Below are positions 34,812 through 43,546 of a stretch of 47,592 nucleotides of DNA, in pieces. Under the pieces are notes generated by a model. That model did not search any database. It worked only from the letters and a program-made list of their open reading frames with translations, and was not told where the DNA came from. A program made the translations under genes and the position numbers. The stretch comes from Mycobacterium sp. (GTDB lineage Bacteria; Actinomycetota; Actinomycetes; Mycobacteriales; Mycobacteriaceae). The stretch lies in the NCBI GenBank assembly GCA_025965975.1, contig JAOPVX010000162.1, forward strand, positions 1 to 47,592, read 5' to 3'. Position 1 is the stretch's first letter; each line of letters opens with the position of its first letter.

Positions 34812-35593
34812 TGGTCGTGCAGCGCATTCGTCAACCTCGGGTGGCGGAGATCGTGGCCTCGCGGCTGCGGGAAGACATCCTGTCAGGCCGGCTCAAGGAA
34901 GGCGATGTGCTGCCGTCGCAGGAGAGCCTCTTTTCCGAGTTCGGCGTCAGCCCGCCGGCGCTCCGCGAGGCGATCCACATCCTCGAGACCGACGGGCTGA
35001 TCTCGGTGCGCAGGGGCAACGTCGGCGGAGCGGTCATTCACCAGCCATCGGCGGAGCGGACCGCGCACGTGATCAGCATGGTGCTGCAGGCGCGGTCCGC
35101 CACACCGGCCGACGTGAGCGGCGCACTGCTGCATCTCGAGCCGATCTGCGCGGGGATGTGCGCCGCGCGCATCGACAGGCTGACCGAGGTCGTCCCGTTC
35201 CTCGAGGCTGAGATTGAGGTCCAGTCAGAGCAGTTCGACAACGTGTCACGGTATGTGCCGAACGCTCGCCGGTTTCACGAAGCCATCGTGTCCCGATGCG
35301 GGAACGAGCCGATGATCCTGCTCATTGGCTCGCTGGAACTGATCTGGTCGGCGCACGAATCGTCGGTGTGGAACGATGAGGGTGACCCGATGCAGCTCAA
35401 GACCATGCGCGCGGCCCTGCGCGATCACCATCGGTTGCTTGACGCCATTCGTGATGGAGAGTCGGCCCGTGCGGTGCGGCTCGCGCAGGACCACCTGGCC
35501 GCTGCCCGGCGCAACACACTGGCCGTCGGCAATGACAAAACCATTGAAGCCAAACTGATCTCGAGCAACAACCATCAGGAGTCCGTCCGATGA
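34811..35593 (+). CDS. GntR family regulator, FCD (FadR) subfamily
   Basis: 260 residues from GTG 34811. Winged HTH (LPSQESLFSEFGVSPPALREAIHILETDGLISVRRGNVGGAVI) and FCD domain (FHEAIVSRCGNEPMILLIGSLEL, MRAALRDHHRLLDAIRDGE). Sits between a thioesterase and a crotonase with overlaps on both sides, so it is produced with the pathway it probably controls. It is one of two candidates for binding the TACAGTAT boxes, the other being the TetR at 37756. Confidence 0.9.
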   Translation: MVVQRIRQPRVAEIVASRLREDILSGRLKEGDVLPSQESLFSEFGVSPPALREAIHILETDGLISVRRGNVGGAVIHQPSAERTAHVISMVLQARSATPADVSGALLHLEPICAGMCAARIDRLTEVVPFLEAEIEVQSEQFDNVSRYVPNARRFHEAIVSRCGNEPMILLIGSLELIWSAHESSVWNDEGDPMQLKTMRAALRDHHRLLDAIRDGESARAVRLAQDHLAAARRNTLAVGNDKTIEAKLISSNNHQESVR

Positions 35594-36504
35594 CAGCTTC
35601 CAGCAGCACCGACGATCGAGTCCTGTTCGACGTTGATTCCGAGAAGCGAATCGCGACCATCACGTTGAACAACCCAGGCCAGCGAAATTCGTACGACGCG
35701 ACGATGCGCGACGCGGTCGCGCGCTATCTGGAACGCGTCGCCGAAGACGACGACATCACGGTGGTGCTGCTACGCGGGGCTGAGGGAGTGTTCAGCACCG
35801 GGGCGGACATGAACAACGCCTACGGCTGGTACGGCGATGAGCGCTCGCGCGAAGAGCCGAAAACGACCGAGCGCGGGGAGAAACCTGCCAAGAGCCGTCC
35901 CAGTCAGCGGCGGCGACTGACCGTGGACCGCAAGTCGTTTGGCTTCTACCACAACCTCATGGGCTTTCCGAAGGTCACGGTGGGGGAGATCAGCGGATAC
36001 GCGCTGGGCGGCGGCTTCGAGATGGCGTTGATGACAGACATCTCGGTGATTGGGAGAGACACCAAAATCGGTATGCCCGCCACGCGGTTCCTCGGCCCTG
36101 CTCTGGGAAGTCTGCACATGTTCTTCCATCGCCTTGGGCCGGTGCTGGCGCGGCGGCTGTTGCTGACCGGCGACATCATCGAGGCCGGCGCCATCGAACA
36201 CCTCGGCATCTTCACCGACACGTGCGATCCTGCCTCGGTCACGGCCAGGGCGAGGTACTGGGCGGAGAAGGCCGCCAAGATGCCCGCCGACGGCGTCGTC
36301 ATCGCCAAGGAGGCGTTCCGCCTCGTCGAGCAGAGCCAGGCCTACCAGGGCGAGGAAGTGGCCAGCTACCTGTTCCACGCCTACGGCACCAACCTGCAGT
36401 TCGCGCCGGGGGAGTTCAACTTCGTCAAGACCCGGGCGCAGCACGGAACCAAGGAGGCCTTCCGGCTGCGTGACGAGCACTTCCACGTGCCAGAGCCGGA
36501 GTGA
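35590..36504 (+). CDS. enoyl-CoA hydratase/isomerase family protein, large form with insertion
   Basis: 304 residues, about 40 more than usual because of a charged insert at roughly 78-115 (ERSREEPKTTERGEKPAKSRPSQRR). IATITLNNPGQRNSYD, FSTGADMNNAYGW, oxyanion ISGYALGGGFEMALMTD, then IGMPATRFLGPALGSLHMFFHRLG where neither catalytic Glu is kept. Possibly a 1,4-dihydroxynaphthoyl- or ring-related crotonase rather than a hydratase. ATGA overlap with GntR. Confidence 0.87.
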   Translation: MTASSSTDDRVLFDVDSEKRIATITLNNPGQRNSYDATMRDAVARYLERVAEDDDITVVLLRGAEGVFSTGADMNNAYGWYGDERSREEPKTTERGEKPAKSRPSQRRRLTVDRKSFGFYHNLMGFPKVTVGEISGYALGGGFEMALMTDISVIGRDTKIGMPATRFLGPALGSLHMFFHRLGPVLARRLLLTGDIIEAGAIEHLGIFTDTCDPASVTARARYWAEKAAKMPADGVVIAKEAFRLVEQSQAYQGEEVASYLFHAYGTNLQFAPGEFNFVKTRAQHGTKEAFRLRDEHFHVPEPE

Positions 36505-36519
36505 GGCCGGTCGCCTACT

Positions 36520-36542
36520 GATAGCGATACAGTATCTGCTAC
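36520..36542. promoter_or_regulatory. TACAGTAT-type operator upstream of thiolase gene
   Basis: GATACAGTATC (36526-36536) is a perfect 11-bp palindrome, flanked by TAGC on the left and TGCTA on the right, so the box matches TAGCNATACAGTATNGCTA with one extra base in the right arm. It ends about 40 bp before ATG 36584. TACAGT could also serve as the -10 hexamer, which would let a repressor cover it. Confidence 0.6.
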
Positions 36543-36583
36543 TTTTGTAAAGTCGTTAACGCTGAAAGCCGAGGTCAAAAAAC

Positions 36584-37759
36584 ATGCCAACACCCGTCAT
36601 CGTCGGTGCCGTCAGGACAGCCATCGGCCGGTCGTTCAAGGGGACGCTGGTCAACACGCCCCCCGAGACACTGATCACCACTGTGCTGCCCGAGGTCGTG
36701 CGCCGGGCCGGCGTCGATCCGTCAGCCATCGACGACCTCATCTTCGCCGAATCGCATTACGGCGGCGGCGATCTTGCGCGGTACGCGGCCGACGCCACCG
36801 GTATGCAGGACGTTCCCGGCCAGTCGGTCAACCGCCACTGCGCGGGCAGCCTGACCGCGATCGGCAACGCGGCGGCCCAAATCGGCTCCGGCATGGAACG
36901 TGTCCTGATCGCCGGCGGCGTGCAGTCGCTGTCGATGACGCCGCTGACGAACTGGCGCATCCCCGGACCCGAGCTGAAGTTCGAGGAGCGGTGGATGCCA
37001 CCGACGCACGTCGAGACGCCGGACGCCCCGACCAAGGACATGTCGATCACCGTCGGGTGGAACACCGCGCAGGCGGTCGGCATCACCCGTGAGGAGATGG
37101 ACGCGTGGGCGGCGCGGTCGCATCAGCGCGCCATCGCCGCGATGGACGCGGGCAAGTTCCTCGACGAGATCATTCCGCTGAAGGTGCAACAGTTCGACGG
37201 ATCGGTGGTGGACTTCAGCGTCGACGAGCATCCTCGTCGCGACACCACGGTCGAGAAGCTGGCCGGGCTCAAGGTCCTACATCCGGAGATCGAAGGGTTT
37301 TCGATCACCGCGGGCAACAGCAGTGGAACCAACGACGCCGCCGCGGCGGTGGCGCTCGTCGACCGTGATTACGCCGCAGCGGAACGCCTGAACGTGATGG
37401 CCACTGTAAAAGCATGGGGCTCAGCCGGTGTCGCCGCGCGGGATACCGGTCTTGGCGCGGTGAAGGTGATCGGCAAGGTGCTGGAGCGTGCCGGGTTGAA
37501 GCCGTCAGACGTCACACTGTGGGAGATCAACGAGGCGTTCGCATCGGTGCCCATCGCGGCGTGCCGCGAATACGGGCTTGACGAGGAATTGGTCAACTTC
37601 TCCGGAAGTGGTTGCAGCCTAGGCCATCCCATCGCCGCGTCCGGTGCCCGGATGGTGACCACGCTCGCCTACGAGCTGCAGCGGCGTGGCGGAGGTATCG
37701 GCGTCGCGGCAATGTGCGCGGGCGGTGGCCAGGGCGGCGCGGTCATCATCGAGGTCTAG
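36584..37759 (+). CDS. thiolase (acetyl-CoA acetyltransferase)
   Basis: 391 residues with a full thiolase set: nucleophile Cys86 (VNRHCAGSLTAIG), NEAFASVP, His348 (SLGHPIAASGARM), Cys378 (AMCAGGGQG). The HCAGS context (instead of the common RxCxSG) is typical of the mycobacterial acetyl-CoA acyltransferase subgroup. The gene is alone downstream of an operator box; its stop overlaps the stop of the convergent TetR. Confidence 0.93.
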   Translation: MPTPVIVGAVRTAIGRSFKGTLVNTPPETLITTVLPEVVRRAGVDPSAIDDLIFAESHYGGGDLARYAADATGMQDVPGQSVNRHCAGSLTAIGNAAAQIGSGMERVLIAGGVQSLSMTPLTNWRIPGPELKFEERWMPPTHVETPDAPTKDMSITVGWNTAQAVGITREEMDAWAARSHQRAIAAMDAGKFLDEIIPLKVQQFDGSVVDFSVDEHPRRDTTVEKLAGLKVLHPEIEGFSITAGNSSGTNDAAAAVALVDRDYAAAERLNVMATVKAWGSAGVAARDTGLGAVKVIGKVLERAGLKPSDVTLWEINEAFASVPIAACREYGLDEELVNFSGSGCSLGHPIAASGARMVTTLAYELQRRGGGIGVAAMCAGGGQGGAVIIEV

Positions 37760-38535
37760 CGCGCGGCGGCCTTGCTGCGGGTGCGCGGGCCGGAAGTCTT
37801 GGTCGCCTTGCGTGCGGCCTTGACCGGCCTCTTGCCGGGTTCGTCGATGAGCCGGCCCGCGTGGTCCAGTATGCACTCGAGGCCGAACTCGAAGTTCTTC
37901 TCGTCGGCCGCGCCGATGTGATGTCCCCTTGCCGTGACTTGGGCCAGCAGCGGCGTGGATTCGGGGTCGATCGTCATCGTTTCCTCGATGTCGCTGGGTC
38001 CCTCGTCGGTCGCGCGGTTCTTCTCCCGCAACCGCTGCAGCACCACCGATCCGCGCACGTGGACCGACACCGCGGAGTAGGTGTCGAAGGCGTCATCAGC
38101 AGAAAGGCCGGCCTCCACCAGGCTGGCGATCGCCTTCTCCACCTCCTGGACGCCGAGCTTGGCCGCCCGCGGGCTGAGCGCCGACCGAATAAGGATCAGG
38201 TCGCACAGAATCGGGTTGCCCATGAACGTCTTTCGCATCGTGCGCGCGTGATTGCCCAACGTTTCGCGCCAGTCCTTGGCCTCGACATAGGGTGTGGCGA
38301 AGACATACTGGCGCAGCGCGCGATCGGTCATCGCATTGAGCAGATCGTCCTTCTTGCGGAAGTACCAGTAGATGCTCGTAACTCCGACGCCGAGGTGCTT
38401 ACCGAGCAGCGGCATGCTCAAGTTGTCGATGCCAACCTCTTCTGCAAGCTCGAATGCGCCCTTGATGATGTCGTCGGGATTGATGGACCCGCGCTCGCGT
38501 CGCTGACGCTTCTCAGCGGTTGCTTGCTTGGCCAC
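37756..38535 (-). CDS. TetR family transcriptional regulator
   Basis: 259 residues from GTG 38535, which has GGAGG eight bases upstream; ATG 38550 and TTG 38553 are in frame but lack a site. HTH domain from about 20 (INPDDIIKGAFELAEEVGIDNLSMPLLGKHLGVGVTSIYWYFRKKDDLLNAM), long ligand domain, and a Lys/Arg-rich C-terminal tail (about the last 25 residues, RPVKAARKATK...TRSKAAAR) that could add DNA contacts. Divergent from the crotonase-SDR operon, with a pseudo-palindrome between them. Confidence 0.9.
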   Translation of the reverse strand: MAKQATAEKRQRRERGSINPDDIIKGAFELAEEVGIDNLSMPLLGKHLGVGVTSIYWYFRKKDDLLNAMTDRALRQYVFATPYVEAKDWRETLGNHARTMRKTFMGNPILCDLILIRSALSPRAAKLGVQEVEKAIASLVEAGLSADDAFDTYSAVSVHVRGSVVLQRLREKNRATDEGPSDIEETMTIDPESTPLLAQVTARGHHIGAADEKNFEFGLECILDHAGRLIDEPGKRPVKAARKATKTSGPRTRSKAAAR

Positions 38536-38718
38536 GAAGGGCACCTCCATCAATATCGATGCTGCGCACGCAGCCCCCGCGCACGGGGTTGGTGGACTTG
38601 AATCTACCGGCAGCTACCGTCTGAACTGCGTCTTCGCATGCGTGTCGCTGCTCGGCCGTTACGGTCAACCTTACCGGGAACCATCCGGTCGATGGCGCCT
38701 AACACTGTTTCACTCTTC

Positions 38719-38737
38719 TACTGTAAGACCTATAGTA
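38719..38737. promoter_or_regulatory. operator candidate in divergent promoter of TetR gene
   Basis: TACTGTAAGACCTATAGTA: half-sites TACTGTA and TATAGTA form a near-perfect 19-bp dyad. Read on the minus strand it contains TACAGTA, the core of the boxes at 34090, 36526 and 41429. It lies about 40 bp before the crotonase start (38779) and 184 bp from the TetR start. Confidence 0.55.
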
Positions 38738-38778
38738 AGCATCTCTAGGCAAGTTCGGGATGAAGCGAAGGGTCAAGG

Positions 38779-39539
38779 GTGTCGGACGAAATTCTCACAG
38801 TGCGCCACGGGCGGGTGCTCGTCATCACGATCAATCGGCCGGAATCGAGGAACGCGGTGACCTGGCGGTGAGCCAGGGCCTGGCCGACGCGGTCGACGAA
38901 CTGGACGAGAACGCGGATCTGTCGGTCGCGGTGATCACCGGCGCGGGCGGCAACTTCTGCGCCGGCATGGACCTGAAGGCCTTCGCCGTCGGTGAGGTCG
39001 TCGCGATCCCCGGTCGGGGCCTCGGCTTCACCGAACGCCCGCCGAGGAAACCGCTCATCTCCGCCGTTGAGGGCTACGCACTGGCCGGCGGCACCGAGGT
39101 CGTGCTGGCCACCGACCTCGTGGTGGCGTCGCGCACCGCCAAGTTCGGCATCCCCGAAGTCAAGCGCGGCCTGGTAGCAGCTGGCGGCGGACTGCTGCGG
39201 CTGCCACGCCGAATCCCGTACCAGAAGGCCCTCGAACTGGCGCTGACCGGTGACAGTTTCACCGCGGAGCAGGGCGAGGTGTGGGGCTTCGTCAACGTGG
39301 TGACCGAACCCGGCGAGGCGCTGGCCGGGGCGATCGAACTCGCAGAGCGCATCACCGCCAACGGACCGCTGGCGGTTGCGACCACCAAGGAGATCCTCGT
39401 GAAGTCTGCCGACTGGAGTGAAGACGAGATGTGGATGAAGCAGCTCGACCACATCATTCCGATCTTCACCTCCAACGACGCCAAGGAGGGCGCGATCGCA
39501 TTCGCCGAGAAGCGCACGCCCAACTGGACGGGCACCTAG
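38779..39539 (+). pseudogene. enoyl-CoA hydratase (crotonase), frameshifted near the N-terminus
   Basis: From GTG 38779 the reading gives MSDEILTVRHGRVLVITINRPE-type start, a normal crotonase N-terminus, but hits TGA after AVTWR. At 38857-38861 the sequence GTGAC should be GTGGAC (Val-Asp); adding one G continues into DLAVSQGLADAVDELDENADL and on to the end, giving 253 residues. The body is complete: FCAGMDLKAFAVG, EGYALAGGTEVVLATD, both catalytic Glu (FGIPEVKRGLV and ALELALTG) and EGAIAFAEKRTPNWTG, so this is the most canonical hydratase in the island. Without the fix it could start only at an internal codon lacking the first 30 residues. Operon with the SDR (12-bp gap). Confidence 0.82.
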
Positions 39540-39551
39540 AGCCGACGCGCC

Positions 39552-40349
39552 ATGGATCTCGGGCTGAAGGACGCCACCGCCATCATCGTCGGCGGCGGTC
39601 GCGGGATGGGATTGGCGACCGCCCACTGCCTTGCCGACGACGGCGCGCGGGTGGCACTCGTCGGCCGCACGGCCGGTGTCCTCGACAAGGCGGCGACGGA
39701 GCTAAGTGATCGCGGAAGTCCCGATGCGCTCGGATTGGTTGCCGATACCGGGGACGCCGCAGCCGTCCAACGTGTGTTCGACGAAATTGGTGAACGTTGG
39801 AACGGTGAGCTCAACGTGCTCATCAACGCGGTTGGGCCCGGGACGCGGGGAACATTCGACGACCTCACCGACGAGCAGTGGCGGGAGGCCTTCGACGACG
39901 GCGTGATGGGCATGGTGCATTGCGTGCGCTCGGCGCTGCCGCTGCTTCGCAACGCGCAGTGGGCGCGGATCGTCAACTTCTCCGCGCATTCGACCCAGCG
40001 GCAGACCGTTATCCTGCCCGCCTATACGGCCGCCAAGGCCGCGTTGACAAGCATCTCCAAGAACCTGTCGCTACTGCTGGCCCCCGACGAGATCATGGTC
40101 AACGTGGTCTCGCCGGGCAGTGTCGCGTCGGAGGCGCTGGTCGGCTGGGCGCAGTCGGTCGGGGTCGACGGTGGCGATCCCTATGCGCTGATGGCCGCCA
40201 TCACCGAACACTTCGGGCATCCTGCGCACCTGCCACGCGCCGGCCTGCCCGACGAGATAGGGCCCGTCGTCGCTTTTCTCGCGTCACGGCGCAATTCGTA
40301 CATGACCGGCGCCAACATCAACGTCGACGGCGGTAGTGATTTCACCTAA
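39552..40349 (+). CDS. SDR family oxidoreductase
   Basis: 265 residues. Glycine loop VGGGRGMGLATA (13-24), Ser144, Tyr158, Lys162 (AYTAAKAALTSIS), ending RNSYMTGANINVDGGSDF. The NAG motif is replaced by NAVGPG (92-97), a variation seen in several SDR subgroups. Arg39 after the second strand (LVGRT) suggests NADP preference. Probably reduces or oxidises a hydroxy- or oxo-acyl intermediate. The lyase gene follows after 22 bp. Confidence 0.9.
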   Translation: MDLGLKDATAIIVGGGRGMGLATAHCLADDGARVALVGRTAGVLDKAATELSDRGSPDALGLVADTGDAAAVQRVFDEIGERWNGELNVLINAVGPGTRGTFDDLTDEQWREAFDDGVMGMVHCVRSALPLLRNAQWARIVNFSAHSTQRQTVILPAYTAAKAALTSISKNLSLLLAPDEIMVNVVSPGSVASEALVGWAQSVGVDGGDPYALMAAITEHFGHPAHLPRAGLPDEIGPVVAFLASRRNSYMTGANINVDGGSDFT

Positions 40350-40371
40350 TCCCAACATCTAGGAGTGAATT

Positions 40372-41379
40372 GTGGCGACTGCCAAGCAAGCTCGCACTTG
40401 GGCACATTCAACGCTGCGCGGGATCGGCGATAGCCTCTACACGCCGTTCTGTGGTGACGACGGCGACGACATCGACTGGGACGCATACCGAACGCTGGTG
40501 CGTTACTGCGTCGGGGAGCTGCACCACCCGATGCTGTGGTGCACCAGCGGCATCGCGGAGTTCTGGTCGCTGACGCTCGACGAGCGAAAGCGCTTGTTGG
40601 AGGTCGCGATCGTGGAAGGGCGCGCGGCCAATCCCGACGTCGTCGTGCAGGCCTGCACGGCCGCGATGTCGGCCAAGGATTGCCTGGAGCTGACGCGCCA
40701 CGCGGAGCAGGTCGGCGCGGACATCGTCTACATCCAGACACCGATGATGGAGGCGCACGGCGGCGAGGGCGTGCTGAAGTTCTTCCGCTACATCGCCGAC
40801 CGCACCGACATTGCATTGGGCATGTTCAACTCTCCGTCGTCCGGATATGTGTTGACTCCCGCCGAAAGTGCGCGCATCTACGACGAAATCCCAGCCGTCT
40901 GCGCCACCAAAGAGGGCGCGTTCCGGCCGACGAGCAGCCGGCTGCTGCACGAGCTCGCGCCCGACCTGGTCGTCTGGGAATGCGATACTACCGTCTACCG
41001 CGCTGGCTGGCTGCGTGCAGGGATCGTCGGGCCTGCGCAACTCGGCACAGCCGGCTATCTGTACGAAACCCCGCAACAGCCAATCCTTTCCGAGTACTGG
41101 GAGCTGATCTGGAACGACAAGCTGATCGAGGCGATGGACTACGCCGAGAAGTCAGGCATGGACCAGTTCGGCGTCGATATGCGCTCGTGGTTCACGTGCT
41201 ATCCCGGGCGGCCCGACTATTTCACGCACTGGGGCGGTGCATTCAAGTACGCGGCCTGCTTGCTCGGCCTGCCGATCGGGGACTACCCGCACTCGCGGCC
41301 CCCGCAGGCGGAGCTGCCCGACGAAGGACGAGCGCAGATACGCACGGCATATCAGCGCTTCGGATTGATCGACGAATAG
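40372..41379 (+). CDS. DapA/N-acetylneuraminate lyase superfamily protein (class I aldolase-like), atypical motifs
   Basis: 335 residues from GTG 40372 with AGGAG eight bases upstream. TIM-barrel of the DHDPS/NAL family: GIGDSLYTPF at the start, HAEQVGADIVYIQTPMM, and the Schiff-base Lys180 in AVCATKEGAF. Two signatures differ: the pyruvate-carboxylate loop GTTGE reads TSGIAEF (58-64) and the catalytic Tyr of YNxP is Phe152 (MFNSP). The C-terminal extension from about 250 carries unusual Trp-rich text (SWFTCYPGRPDYFTHWGGAFKY). The Lys supports carbinolamine chemistry, retro-aldol or hydratase-aldolase, on a non-pyruvate substrate. Confidence 0.85.
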   Translation: MATAKQARTWAHSTLRGIGDSLYTPFCGDDGDDIDWDAYRTLVRYCVGELHHPMLWCTSGIAEFWSLTLDERKRLLEVAIVEGRAANPDVVVQACTAAMSAKDCLELTRHAEQVGADIVYIQTPMMEAHGGEGVLKFFRYIADRTDIALGMFNSPSSGYVLTPAESARIYDEIPAVCATKEGAFRPTSSRLLHELAPDLVVWECDTTVYRAGWLRAGIVGPAQLGTAGYLYETPQQPILSEYWELIWNDKLIEAMDYAEKSGMDQFGVDMRSWFTCYPGRPDYFTHWGGAFKYAACLLGLPIGDYPHSRPPQAELPDEGRAQIRTAYQRFGLIDE

Positions 41380-41421
41380 CGCCGCCGTTGAGCTTTTTGA
41401 CCGATTGCGGAAGGCACTACC

Positions 41422-41445
41422 GATAGGTGTACAGTATGTGCATAC
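41422..41445. promoter_or_regulatory. TACAGTAT-type operator upstream of crotonase-amidohydrolase operon
   Basis: GATAGGTGTACAGTATGTGC (41422-41441) matches the box before 36584 (GATAGCGATACAGTATCTGC) at 16 of 20 positions, including the TACAGTAT core and TGC, and ends about 40 bp before GTG 41482. Confidence 0.6.
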
Positions 41446-41481
41446 ATCGAGCTTGAGCCTACGACTCAGGAGGTCGGCCGG

Positions 41482-42342
41482 GTGAGCATCCCTGACCGCG
41501 TCGTCGAGTCCGCGGTCGCCGAATCCGCCGGTGGCGGCCCGGTGTTGTACGACGTGCGCGACGGCGGTGTGGCTGTGCTGGCCCTCAACCGGCCGGAGCG
41601 AATGAACTCGTGGGGCGGTGGGCTCGCCACCGCGTTCTACTCGTGCCTCGACAAGGCTGAAGCAGATCCCGCCGTGCGCGCCATCGTGATCACCGGCAGC
41701 GGCCGCGCGTTCTGCGCCGGCGCCGACATGGGCAACCTCTCCACGATCAGCAGCACCACTGTCGATACCGCCGGTGGCACGGATGTCGACAAGCTGGTCG
41801 GGGAGCGCCATCCGCACTTCGTGACGACGCTGCGCAAGCCGACCATTGCGGCCATCAACGGTGCTTGCGCGGGCATCGGGCTGACCCAGGCGCTGATGTG
41901 TGATGTCAGGTTCGCCGCGGAGGGAGCCAAATTCACGACGTCCTTCGCGCGGCGGGGGCTGATCGCGGAATACGGCATCTCGTGGATCCTGCCGCGCGTC
42001 GTCGGCTGGGGTGCCGCGCTCGACCTGCTGCTCAGCGGCCGGGTTTTCTACGCCGACGAGGCGGTGGCACTCGGACTCGTCAAGGAAGTCGTGCCGCCGG
42101 ATGAGCTTCTGCCCCGGGCGATCGGCTACGCCGAGGACATCGCCACAAACTGTGCACCCAGTTCTCTAGCCGTGATCAAGCAACAGGTGTACGCAGACAC
42201 CATGCGCGACGTTTTCGAGGCGAGCGGCCTCGCGGAGAAGTTGATGGGTGAATCGATCCTTCGCCCCGACTTCATCGAAGGCATTACGAGCTTCTTCGAG
42301 AAGCGTCCGCCTAACTTCCCGCCGTTGAAAGGACAGGACTAG
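41482..42342 (+). CDS. enoyl-CoA hydratase/isomerase family protein
   Basis: 286 residues from GTG 41482 with AGGAGG upstream. VAVLALNRPERMNSWG, GSGRAFCAGADMGNLS, INGACAGIGLTQALMCDVRF, FTTSFARRGLIAEYGISWILPRVVGWGAALDLLLSG. The first catalytic Glu position is Ser-Phe and the second is Asp, so it belongs to an atypical crotonase group (EchA8-unlike). First gene of the rightmost operon; its TAG overlaps the GTG of the amidohydrolase. Confidence 0.9.
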   Translation: MSIPDRVVESAVAESAGGGPVLYDVRDGGVAVLALNRPERMNSWGGGLATAFYSCLDKAEADPAVRAIVITGSGRAFCAGADMGNLSTISSTTVDTAGGTDVDKLVGERHPHFVTTLRKPTIAAINGACAGIGLTQALMCDVRFAAEGAKFTTSFARRGLIAEYGISWILPRVVGWGAALDLLLSGRVFYADEAVALGLVKEVVPPDELLPRAIGYAEDIATNCAPSSLAVIKQQVYADTMRDVFEASGLAEKLMGESILRPDFIEGITSFFEKRPPNFPPLKGQD

Positions 42343-43535
42343 TGACACTGGACTACAAGGCCATCGACGTCGACAACCACTACTACGAGCCGACCGACGC
42401 ACTAACCCGCCACCTCGACAAGACGTTCAAGCGCCGTGGTGTGCAGATGGTCAGCGAGGGCAAACGAACGCTGGCGGTCATCGGAGACCGGGTCAACCAC
42501 TTCATCCCCAACCCGACCTTCGACCCGATCATCGTTCCGGGGTGCCTGGACCTGCTGTTTCGTGGCGAGATCCCGGAGGGCGTCGACCCCGCCTCGCTGA
42601 TGAAGGTGGAGCGGCTGGCCGAGCACCCGGAGTATCAAAACCGCGACGCCCGCGTGACGGTGATGGACACCCAGGGCATCGAGACGGTGTTCATGTTGCC
42701 GACGTTCGCGTGCGGTGTTGAGGAAGCCCTCAAGCACGATGTCGACGCGACGATGGCGTCGGTACACGCGTTCAATCTGTGGCTGGACGAGGACTGGGGT
42801 TTCGACCGGCCCGATCACCGGATCATCGCGGCGCCGATCATCTCGCTGGCCGACCCTGAAAAGGCCGTCGCCGAAGTCGAGTTCGTGTTGGCGCGCGGGG
42901 CGAGGCTCATCCTGGTGCGGCCTGCACCGGTGCCCGGTGTGGTCAAGCCGCGGTCGTTGGGCGATCCGCTGCACGATCCGGTGTGGGCCCGGCTCGCCGA
43001 GGCGGGTGTGCCGGTGGGCTTCCACCTCAGCGACAGCGGCTATGTGGTGATAGCGGCGCTGTGGGGCGGCAAGTCGACGTTCGAAGGGTTCGGCGCCAAA
43101 GATCCCCTTGTCCAGGTGCTGCTCGACGACCGCGCGATCCACGACACGATGGCCTCGATGATCGTGCACGGGGTGTTCACCCGCCATCCGCAACTGAAGG
43201 CGGTCAGCATCGAGAACGGCTCCTACTTCGTCCACCGGCTGATCAAGCGCTTGAAGAAGGCGGCCAACACCGCACCGAAATACTTCCCCGAGGATCCGGT
43301 CGAGCAGGTGCGCAACAATGTGTGGATCGCCCCGTACTACGAGGATGACCTTCCGCAGTTGGCTGAGACCATCGGTGTCGACAAGATCCTGTTCGGCTCG
43401 GACTGGCCGCATGGTGAAGGTCTCGAATCGCCCGTGGCGTTTACCGAGGAGCTCACGGCATTCGGCGAGGCCGATATCCGAAAGATCATGCGTGACAACG
43501 CCTTGGACCTCCTCGGCGTCAAAGTGTCGGCGTAG
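42342..43535 (+). CDS. amidohydrolase-2 family metal-dependent hydrolase/decarboxylase
   Basis: 397 residues. TIM-barrel of the ACMSD/amidohydrolase-2 type: metal-site opening AIDVDNHYYEP (Asp9, Asp11, His13), DTQGIETVFMLPTFACG, GFHLSDSGY with a likely metal His, SIENGSYFVHRLIKRL and FGSDWPHGEG with Asp354. In this family the reaction can be decarboxylation, hydration or C-C hydrolysis of a ring-derived acid. Fixed between a crotonase and an acyl-CoA synthetase, it probably acts on a CoA-bound or soon-to-be-activated cyclic intermediate. Confidence 0.88.
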   Translation: MTLDYKAIDVDNHYYEPTDALTRHLDKTFKRRGVQMVSEGKRTLAVIGDRVNHFIPNPTFDPIIVPGCLDLLFRGEIPEGVDPASLMKVERLAEHPEYQNRDARVTVMDTQGIETVFMLPTFACGVEEALKHDVDATMASVHAFNLWLDEDWGFDRPDHRIIAAPIISLADPEKAVAEVEFVLARGARLILVRPAPVPGVVKPRSLGDPLHDPVWARLAEAGVPVGFHLSDSGYVVIAALWGGKSTFEGFGAKDPLVQVLLDDRAIHDTMASMIVHGVFTRHPQLKAVSIENGSYFVHRLIKRLKKAANTAPKYFPEDPVEQVRNNVWIAPYYEDDLPQLAETIGVDKILFGSDWPHGEGLESPVAFTEELTAFGEADIRKIMRDNALDLLGVKVSA

Positions 43536-43546
43536 CTGCCAAGCAC

